64,000 nucleotides of DNA from Cylicocyclus nassatus. Taxonomy: Eukaryota; Nematoda; Chromadorea; Rhabditida; Strongylidae. Below, in pieces: positions 25,416 through 34,794 of the stretch. The position numbers were made by a program, and so were the translations under genes. The stretch spans positions 2,852,001-2,916,000 of the forward strand of contig CATQJL010000001.1 of assembly GCA_958299035.1 (NCBI GenBank), in the 5' to 3' direction. The first letter of the stretch is position 1; each line of letters begins with the position of its first letter. A model generated the notes under the pieces. The model was not told where the DNA came from. It did not search any database and was given only the letters and a program-made list of their open reading frames with translations.

Positions 25416-26128
25416 GCGTTTCACAAACTTTCCAAAGAGATGGAAGACTGAGGGACCATGTGCAAAATAATAGAATGTTTTGGTTCATTCCGCTTGCATG
25501 TACTTTTCCTCTTCTCAAGCTGTCAGGACATATCATCATACCCTATGGTTCTCATGATTTGGCGTTCATGCATCACTCAACAATACTTTTGCTTTGTGTT
25601 CTTCTATATATGACCTTTGTTTTGGTTCTTATTTTACTCTACTCACTAGAGTTATGCAACAACGCTTTTGGTCCAACGAAAAAAGGGGAGACGATCAAGA
25701 GGCGCGATTTCTCCGGCTGTCACCAACTTAAAACTCCAGTGTAGTGGCTATACGAGTCTTCAAAAAACCAGATAAAGTGCATTGGATTACTATCTGTCTG
25801 AGGTTACCACTTGCTAAGTCTGGTGGCTTTTGCTGGAAAACTAACCAAAATACGCTGCTAGCGCTAAATTGGGATGGATTTAGCACTGGTGTTCGTGTGC
25901 GAACTCTTTTTACGGCTCGCATGTGGCCAATCAAATCCTGGCAACAGCTGTGTTTCAGTCCTTCCTACTCCTTCAAAAACATCCTTTACGGTGTTGCTTT
26001 GTCTTTTTTTTTTCTTGAGACGACCTATAACTGTCTTGTAATTACATAACTTATCTCGAAAACATAAAATTCTTTCCTGAGATCTGCTGGAAAACTTGTT
26101 AGATCGACGTCTTTGAAGCGATGAGAGC

Positions 26129-26922
26129 TATAGTCGTCCTTCTCCCACTAGACACTCAGTGGACGAATTTGAATTTGAACATGAGCAAACGGCTAGCGTC
26201 AGAGCGCGGCAGACGCCGCTACTGTCAAAGTGTGCGCATATGCTGTTTTTCCAATTCTCTTCGTGTTTCATTGTTGTTACCCTTATTGCGGCAATGTATC
26301 ATATCAGATTCGAGATTTTGTTACCGGTGATCGTTGTTTCATGCTGTTATTATCGTTTGCCCTAAACTTTTTTCAGGTAAAGCTGGAGATACGACGCAAT
26401 GAAAACTGAGCTCACAGAGAAGGGAAGCGCTAAACGAACAACAATGCTTACGTGCAATTAAGGATATACATATGGCGCGGATATTGCCATACAGAACAAA
26501 TATGTCGGATGCATCATTTAAAATACTCACCTATACTTCTTAAAAAGATTCAGGATGAAAAAAAAACTGAAGAGCACACTCAGCTGAGAAATTGATTCGC
26601 AATTCACGAAAGCAACGCTTGTGCAGATAAGCGACATCCCATCAAAAAATCTTCAACCGCGTCGTATTCCCAGCTTTACCTGAAAAAAAAATGGCAAACG
26701 ACAATAACAGCATGAAACAATGATCACCGGTAACAAAATCTCGAATCTGATGTGATACATTGCCGCAATAAGAGTAACAACAAAGAAACACGAAGAGAAA
26801 TGAAATAGCATATGTGCACACTTTGACCGGGGCGGCGTCTGCCGCGCTCTGACGCTAGCCGTTTGCTCCTGCTCAAATACAAATTCGTCCACTGAGTGTC
26901 TAGTGGAGGGAGGACGACTATA
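26129..26922. mobile_element. Long terminal-inverted-repeat element
   Basis: TATAGTCGTCCT at 26129-26140 and AGGACGACTATA at 26911-26922 bound two arms of about 260-280 bp that are highly similar in inverted orientation (CACTAGACACTCAGTGGACG, GCTAGCGTCAGAGCGCGGCA and their complements). They flank about 250 bp of unrelated centre. Short ORFs mirrored in the arms are a by-product of the repeat. No transposase. Confidence 0.8.
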
Positions 26923-27867
26923 AAAAAAAGAAATCGAATGTGTCATATTTCAATTTTGCGCTTGATAGCAATCGTCGCCTTTTCTCATGAGCTTCAAAAG
27001 CGCTGCATAGTCGTAAATCATCATTGCTAATGTTGTTCGATAAGCTTGTCGATGATGCCTAGATTGAAAATTGAAGAAGAAATGGGTGGAAAATGGCAAC
27101 TTTATGCTGGTGACCTTTATAGACTGTAACGTTTTGCTAAATGGAAAAACCGGGATTTTTGCAGTTAGTGAATAGTTTTGAATGTACAAAATTAATTTGC
27201 CCAGCTGTCAACCTCAGGAATTCTCTAGAAACAAACAAATTTTGAAACTTGGTGCTATACTAAGTTAACTATGAAACTTTACTTACTGGAGTTGAAATTA
27301 ATGAGAATTTTTTGAGCGAGAGCTGACCAATGTGCTGAACATAGAACTTGGCCTGCTGCCATGTTCTCACTGAGCATCACTTCGGGACAAGTTCGTAGTT
27401 TTTCGTAGGACGGGTTCTTAGGCACATGCCGTAGGCTGCGTTCATACTAATCCGGAAATCTGGAAACCTTGAAACTTGGAGCAGATCTTACTTATCATTG
27501 AGATCCATTGAGAACATAGATATTGTATATCGTGGAAATACATGTGACAAGAGTCCAAACGCATGTAGGGTCGGTCGAATATGCACAAAAAATCCAGCAT
27601 GCTTGAAATTTATGTATTTCAAGCAAAACATTCCCAAGGATTTCAAATTTCTGGCGGGCTTGTGGGTTTGTGCTTCAAAGTTAAGCAGCAAAATGGTTTG
27701 ATGTTTCACAGAATTTTTTCTACGCATGAAATGCACGCAAGCGGGTCTTATCGTAACAAAGAATTGGCAGTTTTGATCCTCTGACATGATTTGTCCACAT
27801 TTTACCGTCAAATTCCCACAAAGATGTCAAAGACTATACGTATACTCAAAAACTACCCAGATCGGCG

Positions 27868-28003
27868 TGGAAGTGTTTGGAGATAGTGCGCTTCAGTTGA
27901 AAAAACGGTGCTCTAATCGAAATGGCTATGGAGCGCACCTGCAACTCCTCCCAGGTCCGAGCCCTTTTACGGGCGTTCGTGGTTATAGCACTGCGGCGGA
28001 TAC
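27868..28003 (-). repeat. Dispersed repeat, partial copy
   Basis: The reverse complement matches 25296-25415 with few differences. The two copies face each other at ~2.5 kb and bracket the 26129-26922 element. Confidence 0.7.
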
Positions 28004-29166
28004 CTTGGTTCTAGTGACACACCGATCACGGACGAGTTTACTAAAAATTTCTATCTCAAAACCCTCTGGAAAAACGTAAACGTTATAGGCTACAAAGTGA
28101 AGTAGTTGTCAGCGTGTGCGTTTTGAAATTTGCAGTGCAGATTGTGCTTCATTTATGGCATAGTACAGCAAAATTTTCCTTCGTAGAAGAACTACGGGCG
28201 AATTATAAATTCAGGACAGGGCCCGGCACAAATCGTCTGGAAGCAGCTGGACTTGGTTTTTGGGGCAAAAATGTAAAGGAAATATCGTTCTGTAGGTCCG
28301 AAAAAGCAAAAACAGGTTCTTCTTAGTCGATTTTGAATTCTGATTTTTGTGTCAAAGGGAACTTCGTAAATTTTGCGAAAATCAGGGAAACTTCGTTTTC
28401 AAAAAAAGAAACGGACTCGTGCAAGGCCCTGGTTCACAAGCGAGCTAGAAGCCATCATTCATTTGTAAAGCTTATCTCGAGCGAGACTTTCTTCGATCTT
28501 ATTTCTTTACAACTTCGTTTGTTTAGTATTCTTGAAATTGATCAGTAAATTGGTCAATAAATGCTGAGTTGTCTTCTCAAGCAGGAACCACGACGTTAAG
28601 ACCTTTCATGCAAAAGTGTCGTGAGAACTTGAAAAGTGGAACGTAATAATGAAGGTTTCTATCACAAGCCAACATCAGAGCCCAAATTTAAGACCAGTAC
28701 GAAAGCCAAAGTAGAATTACGCACGAGGTGGGCTCACCTTAGATGGCATGCATTGATACCGGATAGATGTAGATATACATTTTTATCCCTTTTTCTAGTG
28801 GTCGGGTGCCTGACTCATATCAAAATCACTAGGGAATGCATTGACGAATTCAATAATTCGACTTTCGTATTTTCGAAGAAATATAGGTTGGCGGATTTTT
28901 TCTGTTACACCCTTTCAATTTCGGTTCTCAAAAACCTCCAAATCAAAAAAAATATTGGACATTCACAGCACACGGACAGAGTCGGAAGTTCTATCCATCG
29001 ACACCGTCTTATCCCCGTTTTGGATACTTTTGTCAATAAATTGCATTCTTCCAAGTCATGAGTCAAAGAGAATGAGTGGCAATCTGACAGGGTAATCCAC
29101 TGTTTAGCAAATATGAGAGAATGACACAATTTCTACCTTCAACAGAAAAATTCTTTATTTTTCAAT
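28004..29166. other. Intergenic, no gene recognised
   Basis: Short unrelated ORFs only. The last ~30 bases, after a TTCAACAG acceptor-like sequence, are the pre-insertion 5' flank of the small peptide ORF now at 40455, separated from it by the LTR element. Confidence 0.4.
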
Positions 29167-29171
29167 TTATA
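29167..29171 (+). repeat. Target site duplication, left
   Basis: TTATA immediately before the 5' LTR, identical to 40451-40455 directly after the 3' LTR. Five bp is usual for BEL/Pao integration. Confidence 0.92.
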
Positions 29172-29857
29172 TGTCGTGAACACGACTCCAATCAAGGATT
29201 ACTCAAGTACGTATTGATCCAATACTTCATTATTATTTTTCGCCAAGCTTTTCTTTCAAAATGCCTTTGTTTACATCAGCGCGCGGAGCCGACTCCAGAT
29301 GGAACGACCGATAGCAGACAGTTCTTCGCCTATGCAGCTGCTTCGTGCTCACAAGTATCATTTTTTTCATATTTGCATTTTTTCCTATCATATCTTCCTG
29401 TGACATCTTTTGTCAAAGTATATAAACCCGTGTTACAGTAGACTCATATTTACTGAGTTGAATTGCAATACTTTTTACATTCTTTTTTGTCCACTTTTTT
29501 AAGAAAACAATCCTACAAAATTAGCATTAAAATCAAGTATATTCAAGTATTAACCAGGAAAGGATAAACAAGTTATTGCAATTTGTGTGCCTCGTGTATC
29601 CTTTTCATTAGTTTCCTGTGTATCATTCAGCATTTTTTCACTCAATTCGTATTTGTTATGTAGTTTAGCTTCATATTATTTTGTGTTTGTTATTTTGTCG
29701 GTTTTTTCTCTTATAACTACTTCATAAACGGTTTAATTACCCAAGTTTGAGTTGAGGTACGCAACATCAAGAGTAAGCCCGCGTGGCAGCATTCAAGTAC
29801 ATTGGTCTCTTGGTATTCGAGGTTTATCGTTCTAAATATCCATCGTTCCTCAACACA
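29172..29857 (+). repeat. 5' long terminal repeat
   Basis: 686 bp, starting TGTCGTGAACACGACT and ending CAACACA, nearly identical to 39763-40450. The first 16 bases contain an internal palindrome (TCGTGAACACGA). A TATATAAA box lies at 29419-29426. U3 is therefore about 250 bp and transcription should start near 29450. Confidence 0.95.
29419..29426 (+). promoter_or_regulatory. LTR TATA box
   Basis: TATATAAA within the 5' LTR, preceded by TTTTGTCAAAG. The same motif is at 40010-40017 in the 3' LTR, where it could drive transcription outward toward the peptide ORF at 40455. Confidence 0.6.
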
Positions 29858-29859
29858 AC

Positions 29860-29871
29860 TGGTGCATCGGC
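29860..29871 (+). promoter_or_regulatory. Primer-binding site, tRNA-Gly
   Basis: TGGTGCATCGGC begins two bases after the LTR end. It is complementary to the 3' 12 nt of animal tRNA-Gly(GCC) including CCA, as recalled from the conserved tRNA. This would prime minus-strand cDNA synthesis. Confidence 0.8.
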
Positions 29872-30225
29872 AATCTTCGGACCGGATCAAATCAAGAGGT
29901 TGGTTACACAAGTTTAGTAACAATTTCTTGATACAAGTTGAACTGTATTCGCTCTCCTACTGCAGTTTCAACGCATATTTCTGCTAAACAAGCCCAAATT
30001 CAGCAATCATTCGGCATTTTGACACATTAGCACGCTTCTCTGCGCAATCAAGTCAATTTGCATCAATTGCTGTAATACAAGTTGAATTTACAATTAATCA
30101 ACCATTTCGGAAGCATTAGCTCACAGTGCTAATTATCGATCAATTATATAACAAACCACTCAGTCACTCATTCCATCCGCACCAAGCTTATCGCGCGTCA
30201 GATCTTTGTTAGTGCATCAACCGCA

Positions 30226-31611
30226 ATGACAGCGCAACTCTCGACATACAAGCGTCTGCTATCGAAATACTGTACGAAATTAGAGACAGTGATCGCGCGA
30301 TTCAAGTCCGAGCAACTAGAAACAATTAAATTTCCTGACCAAGAGACATCGCCGCACATCATAAGGGAGAGTCATCGAAGACTAGAAGAAGGAATAGGGG
30401 CAATTGAAACCTGTAATACCAAAATACAAGAACTTCTTCAAAACTATGCGCTAGCAATAGACAAGTGTGAATCATTGAGTGAAAAAGAAAGCGAGGATTT
30501 TGAAGAATACACAAGTAAAGGGGAAACGGTACTTTGTGCTTCTCTAGACTATATAGTTCTTCTAAAAGCTAGAACAAACGCATTCATTTCCTACACACCT
30601 ACCCGATTCGCGAACGTAGAAAATAATACAAGTAACGAAATCACAGAGAGCGCGATAGGGATCAAGAAAATGGAACTACCAACACTTCCGATTCCAGTTT
30701 TTCATGGAGATTTATGGGACTGGGACAACTTTTGGACACTTTTTGATACAAATGTGAACTCACAGCCTCTACCGGAGCTATACAAGTTTAATTACTTGCT
30801 TAAAGCTCTCAGGGGTGAACCTTTACAAGCGATAAAGAAGTTCAGAGTGTCACAAGACAACTATGCCAAGGCCATAAATTTTCTGAAAACTAAATATGGA
30901 GATAATGAACAGTTAGTCAATAGGCTATACGGCAGACTAGAAAAGGTTCAGTTAATCTCACCAAGCATAAGGGATCAACGGAAACTTCTAGAACAGATTC
31001 AAGCTATTGTGGTACAATTACAAGAAAAGAATGAACACGTAGATAATCAATGTATAATGAAACAAGTACTTTCGAAGTTTCCGATCAGACTACAAAGAAA
31101 AGTCTTGGAACGCAAGTATATACAAGCAAATAATACCTTTGGGATGGAAACACTGCTCAAACTCTTAGAAGAATTTGTCACAACGGAAGAAAAGGTATCA
31201 TTTTTTACCAGAGAAGTGACTCCTCGTCAACATACCGTATCTCCTATACTCCATAGAGGGAAAGAAGAATCAAGTAAATGGTTCAACAAGTGCATGTACT
31301 GTGGAGAAGAACATAAACCCATAGCATGCACAAAGTATACAACCCCTCAATCACGCACACAATACCTGCGGGAGCACAAATTGTGCTTTATTTGTGCATC
31401 TCCAAAACACGTCACAGCGGACTGCAAAAAACGAATGTGTTTTGAATGCCAAGGACCCCACCACACATCGTGCTGTCTTAAAAAGGGGATGACGGGAGAG
31501 GACAAACGCAACACATATCAAAAAGCGAAGGAGACAAAACCTAAAGAAGCAAGAAACCTTCGTCCGACGCAAACAAAATCATCACCAGTAACTTCAGCGA
31601 AGATCCACTAA
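30226..31611 (+). CDS. gag: Gag polyprotein of BEL/Pao element
   Basis: 461 residues. An N-terminal helical region precedes a DUF1759 capsid-type domain at about residues 150-260, including PVFHGDLWDWDNFWTLFD. Three CxxC-type zinc knuckles follow, starting at C356, C387 and C405 (CMYCGEEHKPIAC, CFICASPKHVTADC, CFECQGPHHTSC), and the tail is basic. It forms the virus-like particle and binds RNA. The ORF ends in a single UAA. The same frame then stays open into the protease, so gag and pol are joined apart from this one codon. Confidence 0.92.
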   Translation: MTAQLSTYKRLLSKYCTKLETVIARFKSEQLETIKFPDQETSPHIIRESHRRLEEGIGAIETCNTKIQELLQNYALAIDKCESLSEKESEDFEEYTSKGETVLCASLDYIVLLKARTNAFISYTPTRFANVENNTSNEITESAIGIKKMELPTLPIPVFHGDLWDWDNFWTLFDTNVNSQPLPELYKFNYLLKALRGEPLQAIKKFRVSQDNYAKAINFLKTKYGDNEQLVNRLYGRLEKVQLISPSIRDQRKLLEQIQAIVVQLQEKNEHVDNQCIMKQVLSKFPIRLQRKVLERKYIQANNTFGMETLLKLLEEFVTTEEKVSFFTREVTPRQHTVSPILHRGKEESSKWFNKCMYCGEEHKPIACTKYTTPQSRTQYLREHKLCFICASPKHVTADCKKRMCFECQGPHHTSCCLKKGMTGEDKRNTYQKAKETKPKEARNLRPTQTKSSPVTSAKIH

Positions 31612-31719
31612 ACTAGTCAAAAAAGTGAGGATGGGGAAACAACTATTTACGAACTTCAAACATCAAAACAAGTATCAAGAACCACTTCGACATTTCTCCC
31701 AACGGGAGAAATACAAGTC

Positions 31720-34700
31720 ATGAACCCAATTACTAGAAATTTATACAAAATCCCAGTTCTTCTAGACACAGGTGCAGAATTATCTTTCATAGATAAGAAC
31801 CTCGCAGAAGAACTACATCTACCAACAATAGAAACGACTAGGCTAAAGTTGAGGACTTTCGGATCAGAAACAGTTAACGAAAGTCTAAGTCGCAAAGTAG
31901 AACTGGAAGCATGGGATGCTGAGGGTAACGCATACCAACTACAGTTACTAACTTATGACACCCTCACAAAACCTTTGAAGACACCACCACTCTTGGAAAA
32001 AGATATGCAATTTATGCAATCATTGAATTTGAAATCGACGACAACCAAGGATCACAAACCGCTGATCCTGTTAGGTTGCGATCAATTATGGCAGTTGATA
32101 AAGGAAGATACTCCACATGTTAAATTGCCATCAGGTCTTCATCTCTTACCAACGAAACTCGGTCACCTCCTCACGGGACAAGTACAGAAAGAACATCAAA
32201 TGGCACAGGTAGGAAAAGAAGATGCAGATCTGGAAACATGGGATAAATACTGGACTCTGGAAGCACAAGTAAATGGGATTTCTGAAGAAGAAGAAGAAGA
32301 TGGAACAGAAAATGAAGAAAAACGGAAATGGGAAGCATATTGGATGATGGAAAAAGAGGGGACAGAGGAGTTTGCAAGCACAGAGAAAGATCTACAAGCC
32401 CAAGTCGACCAACAGGTCTGGGACAACTTCAGAAATACCATAGAAAAGAGAGAAGACGGCTATTATGTCCGATTACCATGGCGAAAAATCCCGACAGACC
32501 TACCAGACAACAAACCTATAGCGTTCAGACGACTCATCAGCGTTTGGAACTCACTTCAAAAAGACCCACAGTTGTTGGAACAATATCATGAAGTCTTTCA
32601 AAACCAACTTGAAGCAAACATCATTGAGGAGGTCAAAGATGAAAATAAAGCAGAAGGACCAGTAGTTCACTACATTCCACACCAGGCAGTGGTAACTCCA
32701 CAGAAAACCACCACGAAACTGCGCATAGTATTTGATGCCTCAGCGCATTTCAAAAACAAACCATCATTAAATGAAGCATTATTCCGAGGACCGGTAATAC
32801 TTCCCAAACTCTTCGGGATTCTACTGCGCTTTCGGGTGGGGGACATCGCCATGATATCAGATGTAGAAAAAGCATTTTTGCAAGTACGCCTACAGGAGGA
32901 AGACAGAGACGCAACAAGATGTTTGTGGCTTCGTAATCATCACGAACCGCCAAACAAACAAAATCTGAAGGTCTTCCGATTTACAAGAGTAACATTCGGC
33001 TTACTGTGTTCTCCCTTCCTCTTAGCGGCAACCACTCATTATCATCTCGACCAGTACAAGGATAACTTGGATCTCATACAAGAAATCAAACAAAACTTGT
33101 ATGTAGACAACCTGATTTTAACCATGAACAATTCGAAAGAAGCAATCCGAACTTACCGAGAAACAAAGATGATATTCAACGAGTTACAGATGAATCTACG
33201 AGAATTTGGATCCAACTGTAAACAAGCAATATCAAAAATGAGCCACAAGGACAGAAGTTCGGATCTGATAACTAAAGTACTGGGAATAAAGTGGAATACG
33301 GAAGAAGATACCATTGAGATCAACTGCTCAATAGGCACAGCCAAGGAACTTAACAAACGAAAAATAGCCAGCGCGATTGCAGCAATATATGACCCAATGG
33401 GATGGTTACTACCATTAGTACATAGAGCTAAGATCTACCTACAAACACTATGGAGAGAACAAATCGGCTGGGACGAGACACTTTCGGAAGAACACCAAAC
33501 AGAATGGAAGGGAATATGCCAACGAATGCAAGGATTCCACAAAATCCTATCAAGGAAACTCATCCCAAAGGCAACAGAAGCATCTATAATTTCATTTTCC
33601 GACGCAAGCACGGAAGCAATGGCAGCCTGTACCTATGTAAGAACAGACCAGAACGTACAACTACTGATGGCAAAAGGAAAACTTCCATCCGTAAAATCAA
33701 AATCAACCATTCCAAAAATGGAACTCAATGCAATCACGTTAGCAATGAGACTAACTAACGCAATTTTGGAACAGATAAGACAAGTAATAAAGGTAAAGCA
33801 AGTAATAGTGCTTACCGACTCAGAAATCGCATTGAGCTGGGTAACAACACAAGAGAAACCAGAGTCAAGCCCATTTATAAGAAATAGAATATGCGAAATT
33901 CGCAAGATCGTAGAACACCTCGAAAATGCTGGACATAGCGTACGCTGCGGCCATATTAGCACACAGCTAAACCCAGCAGACTGCGCAACAAGAGGTGCAA
34001 CCAAAGAAGAGCTTCAAGAACATTGGTGGTGGACAGGACCAGATTTTCTATTACAACCACAAGGAAATTGGCCAACGACACTGAAAGAAATGGTTAAACA
34101 GGCAACAGAAGGAGAAAACGAAGAAGAAATAGGAATTGAAAACGAGCATAGTGTCCAAAGCACAATCCAAGAAGACATCTATCCACAAAACGAAGACATC
34201 TTCAGGAACATTCAAGCTCGCAACTTCACACAACTCAAACGAGTAGTCGCCTTCACCTTACGTTTCATCAATTTCACCATCAATCGCTACCACAAAAGGA
34301 ATCCAAACAAGATAATTCTATCGCAGTGGTTGCCCGAGGAGTTACAAGCAAGTAGCCCATTTCTAACTGGAAAAGAAATAGCATTAGCAAGTAGAGTCTT
34401 GATAAGACAACATCAGCAAGCAATGATGACACAGAATATTCGTCAATCCTGCCACCGCTTGAATCTGAAAAAAGACAAAGATGGAATTTACAGATGCATG
34501 GGAAGACTAGCAGACAGCTTGTCTGGAAAATTCAGCAAAATTCCCTATCTTTGTCTTACAAAATACATGGCTAGCGCGGTACATCATTCAAGAAAGCCAC
34601 GAAATAGGCCACAAGAGCACAAGTCACACAATGGCCACGGTAAGGCAAAAATACTGGATTCCGAAACTCGGAGCACAGGTGACCAAATTCATTCGCAAGT

Positions 34701-34794
34701 GTATACCGTGTCAGAAAATGAACAATCTACCATACAAGTATCCAGAGCAAGGCAATTTGCCCATGAGAAGAATCCAAAGATCATATCCCTTTGA
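31720..34794 (+). CDS. pol: Pol polyprotein: protease, reverse transcriptase, RNase H
   Basis: 1024 codons from the first ATG, but the frame is open from 31612 and homology to the protease leader begins before the ATG, so the ATG is probably not the true start. The aspartic protease has LLDTGAELSFI (Asp16). RT has the first catalytic Asp in MISDVEKAFLQV (Asp381) and the active-site box YVDN (461-464) in place of the usual YxDD. RNase H has Asp628 (SFSDAS), Glu668 (KMELNA) and Asp700 (LTDSEIAL). After about 34540 this frame stops making sense. The integrase zinc-binding region continues in the +1 frame, which is open and leads into the ORF at 34631. The last ~80 codons of this frame are therefore non-homologous. 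Confidence 0.9.
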   Translation: MNPITRNLYKIPVLLDTGAELSFIDKNLAEELHLPTIETTRLKLRTFGSETVNESLSRKVELEAWDAEGNAYQLQLLTYDTLTKPLKTPPLLEKDMQFMQSLNLKSTTTKDHKPLILLGCDQLWQLIKEDTPHVKLPSGLHLLPTKLGHLLTGQVQKEHQMAQVGKEDADLETWDKYWTLEAQVNGISEEEEEDGTENEEKRKWEAYWMMEKEGTEEFASTEKDLQAQVDQQVWDNFRNTIEKREDGYYVRLPWRKIPTDLPDNKPIAFRRLISVWNSLQKDPQLLEQYHEVFQNQLEANIIEEVKDENKAEGPVVHYIPHQAVVTPQKTTTKLRIVFDASAHFKNKPSLNEALFRGPVILPKLFGILLRFRVGDIAMISDVEKAFLQVRLQEEDRDATRCLWLRNHHEPPNKQNLKVFRFTRVTFGLLCSPFLLAATTHYHLDQYKDNLDLIQEIKQNLYVDNLILTMNNSKEAIRTYRETKMIFNELQMNLREFGSNCKQAISKMSHKDRSSDLITKVLGIKWNTEEDTIEINCSIGTAKELNKRKIASAIAAIYDPMGWLLPLVHRAKIYLQTLWREQIGWDETLSEEHQTEWKGICQRMQGFHKILSRKLIPKATEASIISFSDASTEAMAACTYVRTDQNVQLLMAKGKLPSVKSKSTIPKMELNAITLAMRLTNAILEQIRQVIKVKQVIVLTDSEIALSWVTTQEKPESSPFIRNRICEIRKIVEHLENAGHSVRCGHISTQLNPADCATRGATKEELQEHWWWTGPDFLLQPQGNWPTTLKEMVKQATEGENEEEIGIENEHSVQSTIQEDIYPQNEDIFRNIQARNFTQLKRVVAFTLRFINFTINRYHKRNPNKIILSQWLPEELQASSPFLTGKEIALASRVLIRQHQQAMMTQNIRQSCHRLNLKKDKDGIYRCMGRLADSLSGKFSKIPYLCLTKYMASAVHHSRKPRNRPQEHKSHNGHGKAKILDSETRSTGDQIHSQVYTVSENEQSTIQVSRARQFAHEKNPKIISL

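Noticed and set aside
26129..26360. Mirrored 63-97 codon ORFs in the arms of the long inverted repeat
   Set aside because: The same sequence appears in both arms because of the repeat. There is no coding signature.
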